From assembly GCA_015227615.1 (NCBI GenBank), contig JAALGZ010000043.1:186001-250000 (forward strand): a stretch of DNA of 64,000 nucleotides, given 5' to 3'. The translations under genes were made by a program, and so were the position numbers. This DNA is from Labyrinthula sp. Ha (lineage: Eukaryota; Sar; Bigyra; Labyrinthulida; Labyrinthulaceae). The notes beneath the pieces are model-generated. The model made no database searches, was not told the DNA's origin, and saw only the letters and a list, made by a program, of their open reading frames with translations. The number at the start of each line of letters is the position of its first letter. The stretch's first letter is position 1. Of this stretch, positions 1 to 11,485 are shown piece after piece.

Positions 1-508
1 TGTGGTTCATGTTCATTGAATGAATAATTGGCTTGGTTGGATCAAAACCAGCATCAATGTCTCCATTAAATAAATCGTATGGCTTAGCATCCAATTTTCT
101 AATTCCAAACTTTTTCAATGCTTCATATGCCTGATAAACCTTACGTAAAGTCTTATCTGAAGGTTCTTCTTCTAACCCAAATTTAGGCCGATCTCCATCC
201 AAAAACTTGAACCCAATCTTTTTCAAGAGATTTAAAAGATCTCGAGATTCGTCAAAAATATTTTGAATCTTTGCGTTGGAAAGATTTATGGAGTGATATT
301 TATCATTACTTGGAAAAGAAAGGATGTTGTTTAAAATTCTCAGCAGTAAATTCACGGAATCAAGCGATATCTCGGTTTCTTTGTGAACATTGGACAAAAA
401 TTTATAAAAAGTCTCTCGTTTTCTTTTCCCTTTCTTTCCTTTCTCAGAATTCTTGAGTACATCGTGAAAATCATGACTAGCTTTTTTTTCTCTTCTTTCT
501 TCTAGCAT
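1..508 (-). CDS. PUB-domain protein, N-terminal part (truncated by window edge)
   Basis: The minus strand is open from an ATG at 508 to the window edge (169 codons, no stop). After a lysine-rich N-terminus (about residues 1-35) comes a PUB-like region (about 38-105) with LLLRILNNILSFP, then INLSNAKIQNIF, then LLKKIGFKFL. This matches the PUB fold of peptide:N-glycanase, UBXN6 and plant PUX proteins, which binds the C-terminal tail of the AAA ATPase p97/Cdc48. A role in p97-dependent protein quality control is inferred from the fold only. The C-terminal domain (UBX, UBA or transglutaminase) lies outside the window, so the exact family is open. No intron is seen in the visible part. The start lies 91 bp from the divergent start of the next gene, suggesting a shared promoter. 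Confidence 0.7.
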   Translation of the reverse strand, partial: MLEERREKKASHDFHDVLKNSEKGKKGKRKRETFYKFLSNVHKETEISLDSVNLLLRILNNILSFPSNDKYHSINLSNAKIQNIFDESRDLLNLLKKIGFKFLDGDRPKFGLEEEPSDKTLRKVYQAYEALKKFGIRKLDAKPYDLFNGDIDAGFDPTKPIIHSMNMNH

Positions 509-599
509 TTTGTCTTTTTATATTTTTTACTGGCTCTTTTAGGCAATTTATGTCCGTTTTGTACACATCCCCAAAAGCGAAATATAACCGTTGAGGAAA

Positions 600-1006
600 A
601 TGAAAGTTCAACAAGAAATTTTTGATGAAGCGATGCAGAAAAATTTGGAGTTACAGAAAAGGAAATTGACTGAAATGTTTGAAGCTAATGTAGCTGGATT
701 AAATAAACTGAATGCTATGGCAGAATCCATTTTGAATGCAATTGCAAGTGAAAAGAAGAAGGTTGCAGAAAAGAAAGACAAAATTCAACGCGAGTTGGAG
801 GAACTGGAAGCTCCACTGTCTAAGAAAAGAACAAAGTTACAGATTCTTGCAAGTAAATTTTAGGGATTTCAAGGAGGCAGAGCGGAAGATTCGAATGAAG
901 TTCTTAAAACCGTGTGAAAAGTTCGGAGAACAAATTCTGAAAGGTAGATTCACGTTCTTTTTCTTACTTAGATTTGAAACAAGATATCAGAAAGATACTA
1001 AGTTAA
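600..1006 (+). CDS. Small coiled-coil protein, 3 exons, 116 aa
   Basis: Exons are 600-835, 864-943 and 972-1006; both introns are 28 nt (836-863 GTTACA...TTTTAG; 944-971 GTAGAT...ACTTAG). Spliced length is 351 nt, an intact frame of 116 codons plus TAA. The start is the ATG at 600; an upstream in-frame TTG at 591 is not needed. The protein is almost entirely charged heptad-like helix (KKKVAEKKDKIQRELEELEA in the middle), so an elongated coiled coil is likely. No family is recognised; small kinetochore, cytoskeletal or tethering-complex subunits look like this. It is divergent from the PUB gene and convergent with the orphan at 1110-1877 (103 bp between stops). The splice model rests on frame and on intron sizes shared with other genes in the window. 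Confidence 0.6.
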
Positions 1007-1109
1007 GCATCACAGAACAGGTTTCAGTTGTCATAATCAGCGCCACATTATAAAATTGCCTTTGTTACACACGCAAAACAACATATTTACATATAAACTC
1101 GCATTTCAA

Positions 1110-1877
1110 TTATATCTCAGTCAACACAGCATGAACTTCCGTAACATTTTGGGCAGTGACTTCCCCTGGTCGTACTACTTGTACTTCGATCTCTTCAAAC
1201 TCATCTAACTCATTCTCCGACAATGTACTATCCTGATTTCCCTCAGTGTTCGAGGGTCTAGGAGGTAGAGGTGGAGGATTATTAGCCTCATTTTGTCTTA
1301 GTTCATTCATGATGTATTCATTGGTCAAGTACTCATCTAAGCTTTCAGGAACGAACTCGCCAAGAATTTCGTTGAATACAGTTCTTTCCCTGTTGGTGCC
1401 TAGTCCCTGATCATCACGGTGATTGAACGTATCAAACGTTACTCCTTGATTGCCATAAAAGTCTTCTACGAATGATGTTTGTCGAAATGTGGGATCTTGT
1501 TCCTCCCCAGGAGCTGTAGAGTTGTAAAAATCCTGAGCAAAGGCTGAAGGTTCTGGTTTCTGCCTTTCAAGTATGTGAGCTTCCGGAACTTCCGAGGCCA
1601 GGACTTTAGATTTTTCCTTCTTGGTTTTATTAAATGGGAATATGCGAAGGCGCTTCTTTCTAGGCTTTACCTTGGCTCTGACTACTTCGCCCTGTAGCGT
1701 TTCTTCGGAAAGTATTGATTCGAGGTCTACGTCGTCCACAGGAACTGCTGAAGCCGAAGAAGCTCCAAGGTTTGATACTAGCAAAGGGTCAAAAACTTGA
1801 GCTATATTATGTTGTCTCATTGTTGATGTTCGTTGATTTCTGGGTATCTGTCTGTTATTTCTTTGCAAGTTGTTCAT
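1110..1877 (-). CDS. Orphan 255-aa protein, low complexity with proline-rich motif
   Basis: A single uninterrupted ORF from ATG at 1877 to TAA. No family recognised. The sequence looks largely disordered: an Asn/Gln/Arg-rich N-terminus, a very basic patch near residues 70-90 (KVKPRKKRLRIF, then KTKKEKSK) that could be a nuclear localisation signal, an acidic middle with two similar QDFY/EDFY segments, then NPPPLPPRP near residue 200, which fits a class II SH3 ligand, and an acidic tail (ENELDEFEEIE). Such a layout suits a scaffold or regulatory protein, but this is inference from composition. Ordinary codon use and a long open frame in AT-rich DNA support it as a real gene. Confidence 0.55.
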   Translation of the reverse strand: MNNLQRNNRQIPRNQRTSTMRQHNIAQVFDPLLVSNLGASSASAVPVDDVDLESILSEETLQGEVVRAKVKPRKKRLRIFPFNKTKKEKSKVLASEVPEAHILERQKPEPSAFAQDFYNSTAPGEEQDPTFRQTSFVEDFYGNQGVTFDTFNHRDDQGLGTNRERTVFNEILGEFVPESLDEYLTNEYIMNELRQNEANNPPPLPPRPSNTEGNQDSTLSENELDEFEEIEVQVVRPGEVTAQNVTEVHAVLTEI

Positions 1878-4800
1878 TTTGTATTAAACCTTTATTACAA
1901 CGCTGTATTGAAAGCTGTCCGAAAAGAACAAGTCTACTTAAGACGTCTTGTCGGGATATATACCAGTTATTTCATATAAATCTATGCTGAACAAAAACGA
2001 GACAAAAATCAATAACAAATATATTTCTCATTTATATCTTTGTCTCAATCTCAATAGGGTATGGAATTGAAATTGTGCAGTTTGAAACACAAGATTTGTG
2101 TTCATGATCGTATAATCCCATTGTATAAGATGGACACAACTGAAGCCGACTTACAATAAATAATGCAATGGGAATTCAATATTATCAACAAACCATTTAT
2201 TTACCAGTAAGAAAAAGAAAAGAATACTTTGAAATACCAAACTGAAATAGTCACTTATATTAGACTTTTACTAGAAGTATTATATCGCAAAAATTTAAAG
2301 GTGTTTGTAACCAAGTAATAAGATTATGTGGCATAATGTGAATGAAGTTGAATTATTTTCTGATATTATTTGAACAGAGACACTTGTTCTCATGATAGCA
2401 GATCCTAAATCTTAACCAAAGGAAACTTTACCCTCTCTAGTGACCTATCTTCATCTTCAATTCAGAGCCACATTGGTTATAACCAGATGTATTTACTAGT
2501 AGCTTAGTTTCATTTGGCAGACCTATGCGACAGTTGCTAGTTATAGGTTGCTCATGACAAGCTATATTTTAAGGAACTTAAGGTTCTATTCTGTGGTTTA
2601 ACTTGAAAGACACATTGTACATAAGAGTTTTAAGACGTCAAGGGTTGGACAGATTAATAATATGCTTGATTTTGTTTCTAGTTGCACCGGTTATTTAATT
2701 AATGATATTTATAATATCTCTTAAAGTTGGTATAGAATTTAGCTTCTCTTGCAACAATGTACCCAAATAATTCATTGACCCTAAATTTCAGGAGCACAGT
2801 AGGTGTATTAGCTTAAATTTGGAAGTACATACGAAATAATAATTCTTTAACACTAGCATTGAGAGTTCAATACCAGTTCATTTCAATTTAATCATGGGTC
2901 TTGTATATTTCTCTATCAAAGTTTCTTAGTGTTACTTGGAACATTAGTTTTCTTAATTGACAGCATTTCTTGAAGAATAAAAATATCACTAGTAAGAAGT
3001 TTCCTTGTATTACATTAAAAAGTTTTACATATTGTCTGTACTATATAATGTTAAAAACAAGATGTTAATAGAAATAACGTTAAGTATGTGTTGATAGTGA
3101 GTTTAGATATTAATTTAAGGAAGACCTAGTTTGGTTAGATTGAATATGATAATAAGTTGTGATATAGAAGAACATTCAACAAATAAATAAAATTTACCCG
3201 AAGTTATCCTTTATCCGTATTATTTTGTTTGCTACTTCAATATGGCAATACTGGTTAATAATCAGAAAAGACCCAACAAATATGGACTTAAATTTGAATT
3301 TCAAATTGTTCAAGGGTGAGAAATGAAAAACAAATTTAACTAGTGATACCCCAGGTAATATATATATATATATATATAATATATATAATGTTAGTTTCAG
3401 GAAGCCATATTTATTTTGAATTATAAAAAAGGACATCCGAATGGCCAGGTACTTCAATTAATACCCTAGAGTAATGGCTGTAAGGGTTCCTGTTTGAGAG
3501 AGTTCTGAAAAATTGTAAAAAAAGAGCAAAACTAAAATCCACCCAAGGTCAGCAAAAGACACCTCACTGATAGTATTAACCTTAGAAAATTACACTTCTA
3601 TTATTTGTTTTTACAATCACAAAATCGGCTCCGTTTCCTTCTTAGCACGGTAAACTTAATTCCCAGTTTCTACATAAAATTTTTATTTTGAAAAGCAATA
3701 CAGATCTCGGCTTAGATATCACACCTAAGGACTACAGTTTGGCTAAATTGCCTAGACTAATTCTCCAATTTTTTTTTCAAAGAATTTTAAGCGAGGTGAT
3801 TTCACTTACAGCATAAGACATATCAACGTTAAAGGATTTTAACTGATCATGATCCTCTGTTAAAATGATGTTCCAAGGTAATTCTACTCTTGCCCCACGA
3901 AAGTATGTATATTCAAAGCTGAAACAGATGCTAATTATGTCAGTTCTTGTTGTATAAGTTTACAAAGCTCGTTGAGGAATGTTCTGTTAGAGTATATCAG
4001 TTTTCACGATTTCTATAATCTTTTCTCTGTGGCTTAATATTAATCAGTTTTGATGATTAACTGGCGCACTATTATTTTTTCTAATCTTTAGCTTATTTGA
4101 CTATATAACATGGCGGGAGAACTGAAAGCATGAAAATATCAACGAACAGGATTTATGAAAGTGGCAGTGCCATGCACTAATACAAATGTAAAAAAGATAT
4201 GACTATGTTTGCAATGATTTTTCTTCTATCTCTTCGGCGAATTACACTCCGAGAAGGGCCTATCATCACAAAAAAATTAGTACTATTAAATCAACTTCTA
4301 ACATGTTGTTCCTGCGTAACCTAACCTATACCCTTCAGATTTGGGAGTATCTAAGCTTATTTGTATAAAAGAGGTAGTAAAACTGGTTTTGCAAATACTT
4401 TTATCTGTGATATGAATTTGTCCACGTTAATCAACAAGACAAAACGTTATACAGGTAGTGCACAGGAGAGATTCTGCTTAGTGTTTTGTGAAAGCCTATA
4501 GAAGAAAGATTAGAGCTTACACAGAATCACAATTATAAAAATGTGCTCTTAGTTATTTTAATAAAGGCTTCAGACTAATAATTGAGACCTGTTTTGGGAG
4601 AGCATGTGTTTCCATCCCAATTACTGTAGAAAATGAAGAGCCAAGCCAGGGTTTGGGTTAGATTTAGCAGTTGGCTCGTAAATTTGTTGCGGACTTTGAA
4701 AATCAACATTTATTGGTTAATTAATTCGTGAATTGCTTACAGGATATTACATATCAGACAAGAAGATTTTTAAACATTTGAGGGTTTGTATAACTACTTT

Positions 4801-7788
4801 TATGTTTCAAAGGGACTCCCTAGTGATATCTATCTCAAACTACTTGTTGTGACATTATGTGTGGTTTTCAGGATGAATTACAGGACGGCTACTCCGGAGA
4901 GAAAGTAACCCAACTAACTCACTTGGTACAAACTGTAGGCACTTTATGTTATAAAGTAGCAGTTCCATATTAGTTTTGCTAACGCTTAGTAAACTTGTTT
5001 CTACCTTGCCCCATAATCGCACGTATTTTGTATACTTATTTTGATTTCTTTGAATATTCTAATTGGATCTTGCAGAGAAAGTAACTATATACTGGGACTT
5101 TTAACATTAAAATATATGTAAGTTTTCGTCCTGGTGAGGCAAGAAGAATGTGATTATAACATAAATTCATAGAAGAACATGTTCTTACTCTTGATATAAA
5201 CAAGAGCTGCTCTCTACTTTGTGTTTTATTAGTGCCATGTAATTTGAAATTTGGAAAGCGACTCTTACAGATCACCTATACGTGAAGGCTTACCCATTTT
5301 CTTCTTTATCAGAGTTTTAAGTCATCAATTAAATTTGATTTTTCCATTGGGCATCGTGTGTTTTCACTTTTAATTTCTAGAAGTTGACGTACACTACTTG
5401 ACAGACTCATTTCCACAAGGTACATATGATCTCTGTCATATTCTATAATATGCTACTGCTATAATGGGTAAATGTCATAAAATTCAGGCCTTTTCACATT
5501 TTCCAGATTAGAGCATCGCACATTTTATTTTATGTTTATCGCCTCTATTAACACGTCATCTAATATTTGTGCTAATCTAGGGCAAACGATATGCGTAATC
5601 AAAAATACGTGGAACCAATCTTAGAAAAAACGAACTCCTAGTTTGATAGAAACCCTTTAGTGCCAGAAGCAATAAAAATATCTCCACATATTTTTTGGAA
5701 TTAGTCCTTAGATTACCACCTGAAGGTTAGTTTTTGTATGTACTTTTCACGAAAGTATGCTTAGCGGTAAAGGAGTTTTCAAGTTGCTTTTATCTCGATG
5801 CATTTAGGGCTAGACCTTATGCATTAGAAATGGATTGTATGTAAGCTACAAGTTAACTGCCAATTAAAGGTATAATACGATGTTGGAGTGTTCCATAGTT
5901 CATCTTACTTTGTTTGAGGAAATAGTTGTTATATTGGGGGCATATTTTGTACTGCTAGTAATTATGTTTACAACTAGTTAATAAGTAGAATTCGTATATG
6001 GGGTACGTTTCTTGCTTGATCGTGAATATCAACAAAAAATATGTTTAATTAAATTTAAAGAGTAGAAAACTAATTGATGAATCTATGAAAGGTCTTTTCT
6101 ATAAGATTTGCTGATAGTTAGTTAACTTATTGTGGATCTCTTAGTTGATGTTGTTTAAGTAAGTGAGGCTACTTGCCTTCGAAGAAACAGAATCTCAATT
6201 TAATAAGCAATTATTCGATAAATAAAAATACAAGAATATTATATATTTTCCGGCTTCAGTTACTTTGCTAACCCAACGTCCATCTCACTTGCAAACCTGA
6301 ACGAGATAATCAACCATAACGAAACCACATATTCAACAGATGGTAATATTTAGTTATCAAATATATATATAAGTTATTAATTCTCACGGAGGCTTTTATT
6401 AGTTTAATCTTCTATAATATTCTAATAATATCCAGCACAGAATAAATGTTTTTGTCGAGATTTATTGCGTCTTGAAGACATTCTCCTTGCATAGTGACTA
6501 GCTCTAATCGAGAACAAGTCAAAGGTATCCCAATTAGTGAATGATAAGAGGTAAATGCCAAGAAATAGATAAAAGTTTATGTTCTATTTTAGAAGTATCG
6601 ATGATATCAGGGCAAATCATTTGATTGCACGGATTTTATGTGGTATGTTGAGAAGTTGCTAATGTAAGGAGTTTAGCAAATATAGGGGCTCCTGCTCATA
6701 TTCGCCTTTAGAATTATCTTCCGTCCCGTAAACTCTGTTTCAACGCTCTGAAACAACGATGAATGCTAATTAGCTTTATTTCTTGCTCCTGGGATCAAAT
6801 ACAGTCTTTTTCAACGGCCATATTGTATCAAACGTATTCTACCGGAATTTGGTTCTCGCTTACACTCTTGCACCGAGTTGTTAAGGTTTTTGAAATTCAC
6901 TTTAGCTGTAAAAAAGTCAAGTCATTGTCCTTATGCTTAAAATTTGATACGTAAAAAAAGTAAAATGTTTTGAAACAGTTACAAGAGAAAGATTGTTAGA
7001 CCAACATCATTTTCTGTACACAACTGGCATTTCAACTCGTACAGCTTTGTTTCATTGTATGTATCTACATCACATGCATTTTCCATTCTACTCTAAGATA
7101 CGACTAAATATCTTATACTATAGGCATAGGCTTACAGTTATTCCTGATGAACTAAGCCTTTTCGGTTTATTTTCGTCTTTTACCGATGGGCACTTGATTC
7201 CTTCAGCACTCTAGAGTACCTAGACTTTCTTTGCTATGGATATGCTGCTAGAAAACAAAAGCTAGATTTTTTTTAATCAATTATTTCATTATATTTCCTT
7301 TTTTGTGGTAATAATTGTTGCCTCGTTTCCTTAAATCTGTAAAAGGCTATTTCATGTTGCAAATTGTAGATCAAAATAACGTGTCTACGTATAATTCAGT
7401 CGATGCAATCTTTAAGTTGCTAGGATATAGCCGGTTATCATTATAAAAACTACAAACATTGTGCTGTATGTGTCTATCTTTATGATTTTTAAAGTCTGAG
7501 GTTGTGAAGGTTGTGATATTCTCAAGTTGATAACAATGCAGGGGGGATATCTGGTCATTTATATATACATGTATACATATATATACAACTCTGCTTACTT
7601 GATAAATACAATCCACCATTTTCAGATAATTTATTTATATTTAAGAATATCTTTACTTATTTTTTCATAATTAAAAATATCCAAGTAAAATGTTTTCTTA
7701 TGTATTATACAAAGAATCAGAGCTGTTATAATTGGGTGAAATAAATTAAACTCAGTATAGCATTACCCTAGAGTTAGTTATTGAAAAC
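1878..7788. other. Gene-free stretch, 5.9 kb
   Basis: No ORF longer than about 90 codons, no conserved motif, tRNA or recognisable transposon seen on either strand. Short ORFs here (for example minus 3194-3457 and 5036-5275, plus 6763-7214) have hydrophobic, phenylalanine-rich translations typical of random AT-rich DNA. The only clear structure is a TA microsatellite at about 3359-3390. Confidence 0.6.
3359..3390. repeat. TA dinucleotide microsatellite
   Basis: An almost pure alternating TA tract of about 30 bp with one slip (TATATAATATATATAA) near its right end. Confidence 0.85.
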
Positions 7789-9942
7789 ATGCAAGAACTC
7801 TTGGACGATTTTCGAAAAAGGAATCAAATTTGGAATCTAAGCAACTTGATAGAAGAACTTGAACAACTTGATACTGAACTGTCTAAAAATGTGAATGAAT
7901 CTCTTGAAACCACTGGACCAACTCAACCAAATGCTGTCGCAATTCTCAAGTCAAAGCTTCTTTGTAGTCAAAAGGTTGCGAGCAATCTCCTTTTAACAAA
8001 AACAGCTGAATTTATCACTGAAGACTCAAATAAATACACACCTTATGCATTCAAAGAATCCATTCAAGCTTTAAACTCACTTGAAAACTATGTGGGAATA
8101 ATAATTTCTTGTTTGGATGACAACAGGAACTTAAAAGAAACAAAAACAAGAAGAAAAGAATCAGATACTTTTGATGTAAAAACAAGGAGAAAACATTTAG
8201 AAGAACTTTTTGGTGAAAATTTTGATTTTCTGAAAAACTGTTCAGTTTTGGAATGGGAGTCTGTCAGTTACACACTTCATAGCTATGCTATAATTTGTGG
8301 AACAATTCTTCAACAAAAATCTTTTTCATATGAAATATTGAAAAATATTTACGAAGGTTTTCTACAACTCAAAACTGATAAAAAATTATTTACTAAGCAC
8401 TCACAATTTCTTTTTTCCTTATGTTTTAATATAGTTGAGTTGATTACTTTGAGTCTAAGAGAAACAAAAAATATTGAAAAAGAACTTGAAAACATTTTAA
8501 ATACTTTAACAAGGTTATATGAATATATTCAAGACGAATATTGTTTATATGAGGTTTCAATAATTAAGTTCAAGATACAGATTATCAAAGCACATTTAGC
8601 ATCTACAGTGAAGGCAGGAAGAAAAGATGTTAAGAGTGCTCTAGAAATTTTTAATCATGAGACAAAAAAAATACTTGAAGAAGATACTTTGAAGACAGAG
8701 GATTTGAAATTAGTCTCTGCATTTTCCTCAAGCGAGGAAAAAAATCCAGATGTGAAAGAAACTGAAAAAAAATATGGAGCGCTAGCTCTTTGTTTCAAAT
8801 CAAACTTGGAACACTCAAAGCAAAATGTGCGGAAGAGCGTGAAATTGTTGCAATCAGCAACGAAGTCTGGTTTAGATGAACAATTTTTTCTCAACAATAT
8901 GGGTTGTATTCACTACAATTTAGCACAGACAAATGTAGCTGGTTTTTATTTTAGAGCGGCTTGTTTAAAGTCAAAAACAATAAGAGAAACAGTTGTTTCA
9001 CAACTTAATTATTCAAGGGCTATGCTTCATGAAAAGGGAATAAAGAATTTTGAAGTTATTGAAGAGTGTTTAAACAATATAAAAGATAGTTTATATTACT
9101 CGCCAGTATTTTGGTTATCAGTTGCTGAGTGTAGTTCAAGAAAGATTTATTCACTTTTTGAGGAAATACAAAACAGAGAGAAAAGTTTTGTTTCTATTTT
9201 AAAAGAAAAGATTCCTTTGGAAGCAAGTTTGAAAAATATCACAAGTATCTTTTATGAAGTAACTGGATCTATCTCTAAAGAAAGGAAAACTTCAAGAATA
9301 TTTAAAGAAATAACATCATCGGCTGAAGAAGGTTTGTTTGCGGTGAAATTATGTCATAAACTTATTGAAAATATTTTAGAAACAAACCTTGAAGAAATTA
9401 CGCAACAAAGCACCTTTTTCGAAGTTTGGGTTAGTAGTGTATTGACAGAGATTTATTTTAATGTAGTTACTGAAAATTTTGTCGTTGGGTTCAGATTATG
9501 TTGCAAGATGTTTCAAGTATTAGAAAAAATCAAATATTCAGAAGATGAAGCATTCAAACAGGAGTTCATTCAAAATAGTATTTCTTCTTTGTATCTGTAT
9601 CTAAGTCGCTGTTTGACTCACTTGTTAGTTGTAGATGGAGGAGCAGTTCAAGAAAAACTAACTAAGAAAGAAAGGCAACGAGTAGAAAGTGAAATGAAAA
9701 AATTTGAAGAATATTTATCCAACCAGCAAAAAAAAGAAATTGGTGAACACACACAAGCGCTTATTCTCTTGAGAGTTTACTTATTCCTAGGAAAGGAAGA
9801 TGAAGCAGGTGAGCTAATTCAATATTTGAGGAAGTTGCAGGTTTGTGAAAATGAACTAAACACTTTAGAAATCTTATTTTTCTTAAAGTCTGGAGATGAA
9901 AAATCTCTCAAAAATGCTTTGAACATACCTTACACAGTTTAA
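7789..9942 (+). CDS. CNOT10: CCR4-NOT complex subunit 10-like TPR protein
   Basis: A single-exon gene of 717 codons starting at ATG 7789. It is helical throughout, with TPR-like repeats. The most diagnostic stretch is near residue 366, FLNNMGCIHYNLAQTNVAGF followed by YFRAACLKS, which matches the FNNLGCIHF...GIFYFKKAL signature of CNOT10. A second block, SPVFWLSVAECSSRK near residue 440, corresponds to the RLWLRLAECC segment of the family. In animals CNOT10 pairs with CNOT11 and docks on the N-terminus of the CNOT1 scaffold of the mRNA deadenylase complex. Overall similarity is patchy and the length is close to family members. Rpt4 follows 270 bp downstream on the same strand. The lack of introns contrasts with Rpt4. 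Assignment rests on recalled motifs. Confidence 0.7.
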   Translation: MQELLDDFRKRNQIWNLSNLIEELEQLDTELSKNVNESLETTGPTQPNAVAILKSKLLCSQKVASNLLLTKTAEFITEDSNKYTPYAFKESIQALNSLENYVGIIISCLDDNRNLKETKTRRKESDTFDVKTRRKHLEELFGENFDFLKNCSVLEWESVSYTLHSYAIICGTILQQKSFSYEILKNIYEGFLQLKTDKKLFTKHSQFLFSLCFNIVELITLSLRETKNIEKELENILNTLTRLYEYIQDEYCLYEVSIIKFKIQIIKAHLASTVKAGRKDVKSALEIFNHETKKILEEDTLKTEDLKLVSAFSSSEEKNPDVKETEKKYGALALCFKSNLEHSKQNVRKSVKLLQSATKSGLDEQFFLNNMGCIHYNLAQTNVAGFYFRAACLKSKTIRETVVSQLNYSRAMLHEKGIKNFEVIEECLNNIKDSLYYSPVFWLSVAECSSRKIYSLFEEIQNREKSFVSILKEKIPLEASLKNITSIFYEVTGSISKERKTSRIFKEITSSAEEGLFAVKLCHKLIENILETNLEEITQQSTFFEVWVSSVLTEIYFNVVTENFVVGFRLCCKMFQVLEKIKYSEDEAFKQEFIQNSISSLYLYLSRCLTHLLVVDGGAVQEKLTKKERQRVESEMKKFEEYLSNQQKKEIGEHTQALILLRVYLFLGKEDEAGELIQYLRKLQVCENELNTLEILFFLKSGDEKSLKNALNIPYTV

Positions 9943-10212
9943 CTTCCTTAATCTCGATTGCTCGTCATTGTTCCAACGTTGTTTATTTCGGTCACCTACA
10001 AAAATAAGAAAATTATAACATCAGATAAAATTGATTCCGGATAGCTTTTCTTCTACAGTTAATTCGGAAGAGGGAGCTGTTTATCATCAATTGAAAAGAA
10101 TTTACATTATGTCTTTAGTTTTTGTTGGTTTCCTCTAAATTGCCAATATTAAAATATTGCATTACTGTATCACAAGAAAGAACAAAATTTAAATTCAACT
10201 TGCTGATTCAAA

Positions 10213-11485
10213 ATGGTTTCAACAGAAGAAGCATTGCGAGAGTATCGCAAGGAAAAAGCTGTATGTTGTATTTTCACACTCATATTTTTAGAATTATATT
10301 CAAAAGGAAGCCGAACATAAACGTCAGTTAGAGATTTTAAAGAAAATGAAGAAAGACATCGACAAAGCCGAGAAAGATACGAAGGTATCCTGTCACAGCT
10401 TTGTTTAAAATTTAGGCCCTGCAAAGCGTAGGTCAATTAATTGGTGAAGTATTGAAAGATCTTGGAAATGATAGGTTCATTGTGAAGGTATCATCTGGGC
10501 CGCGATATGTTGTTGGATGTAGAAAGAAAGTTCGACGTGATAAGCTTCTACCAGGAACTAGAGTAAGTTTGGACATCACAACACATACAATAATGAGAAT
10601 TTTACCTAGAGAAGTTGATCCTACTGTTTTCTCTATGATCAGTGAAGATCCTGGGGCTGTGGTTCAAGGCAGTATAGGTGGACTAGGGGATCAAATCCGG
10701 AAATTGAAGGAGACTATTGAGCTTCCTCTAACCAACCCAGAGCTCTTTCAAAGAGTTGGGATTAAACCTCCAAAAGGAGTTCTGTTATTTGGACCTCCAG
10801 GAACTGGAAAAACACTCTTGGCGAGATTTTTAGCTCATACGATGAACGCATCTTTCTTGAAGGTTGTTGCAAGTGCTATCGTGGATAAATACATTGGAGA
10901 AAGTGCACGTTTGATAAGGCAAATGAAGTATTTTTGTTTATATTTAGGGAAATGTTTCAGTATGCGAGGGATCATGAACCTTGTGTAATTTTTATGGATG
11001 AAATTGATGCAATTGGAGGTAAGAGATTTTCCGAGGGTTCTTCATCTGATAGAGAGATTCAAAGAACTTTGATGGAGCTCTTGAATCAACTGGATGGATT
11101 TAACGCACTTGGAAAAGTAAAAATTGTGATGGCAACAAACAGACCTGATATTTTAGATCCGGCTTTGCTAAGACCTGGTAGATTAGACAGGAAGATTGAA
11201 ATTCCGTTACCTAATGTTGAGGGTAGAGTTCACATTCTTCAGATACATGCTAAGCCATTAACAATTAAAGTGAAAGATGGCGAAGGAGAAATTGATTATG
11301 AAAGCGTTGCCAGAATAGCTGAGGGTTTCAATGGAGCTGATTTAAGAAATGTTTGTACTGAGGCTGGGATGTTTGCTTTGAGAGAAGGAAGGGAATATGT
11401 TATTGAAGAAGACTTTTTTAAAGCAGCTCGGAAACTTGCAGAGCTTAAGAAACTCGAAACGACTCTGGAGTACAAGAAAGTATAA
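10213..11485 (+). CDS. PSMC6: 26S proteasome regulatory ATPase Rpt4 (PSMC6), 4 exons
   Basis: Exons 10213-10260, 10292-10384, 10416-10918 and 10948-11485; introns of 31, 31 and 29 nt. The spliced frame is 393 codons plus TAA, against 389 residues in human PSMC6. Order: N-terminal coiled coil (1-47), OB domain ([12 protein letters not shown], then [11 protein letters not shown]), then AAA+ ATPase with Walker A GPPGTGKT at about residue 173, Walker [12 protein letters not shown], sensor-1 MATNRPD and arginine-finger region [13 protein letters not shown]. Within the Rpt family, PREVDP and [19 protein letters not shown] point to Rpt4. It unfolds substrates at the base of the 19S particle. The third intron is best read as GC-AG (10919-10947), which restores the invariant SARLIREMF. 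A 20-nt GT-AG alternative (10928-10947) would insert extra residues there. Confidence 0.95.
10919..10947 (+). other. Probable GC-AG intron (29 nt) in Rpt4
   Basis: Sequence begins GCAAATGAAG and ends TATATTTAG. Removing it joins AG to GGAAATG, giving R-E-M-F in the conserved SARLIREMF block of proteasome ATPases. Its 29 nt fits the 27-32 nt size of every other intron placed here. The competing GT-AG intron of 20 nt would be an outlier in size and yields RQMKEMF. Confidence 0.65.

Noticed and set aside
848-863. An 11-nt intron (GTAAATTTTAG) joining the first two exons of the coiled-coil gene
   Set aside because: Too short. A 28-nt intron starting at 836 uses the same acceptor and keeps the frame.
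6763-7214. Two adjacent plus ORFs of 63 and 73 codons
   Set aside because: Random-looking Phe/Leu/Ser composition, no motif.
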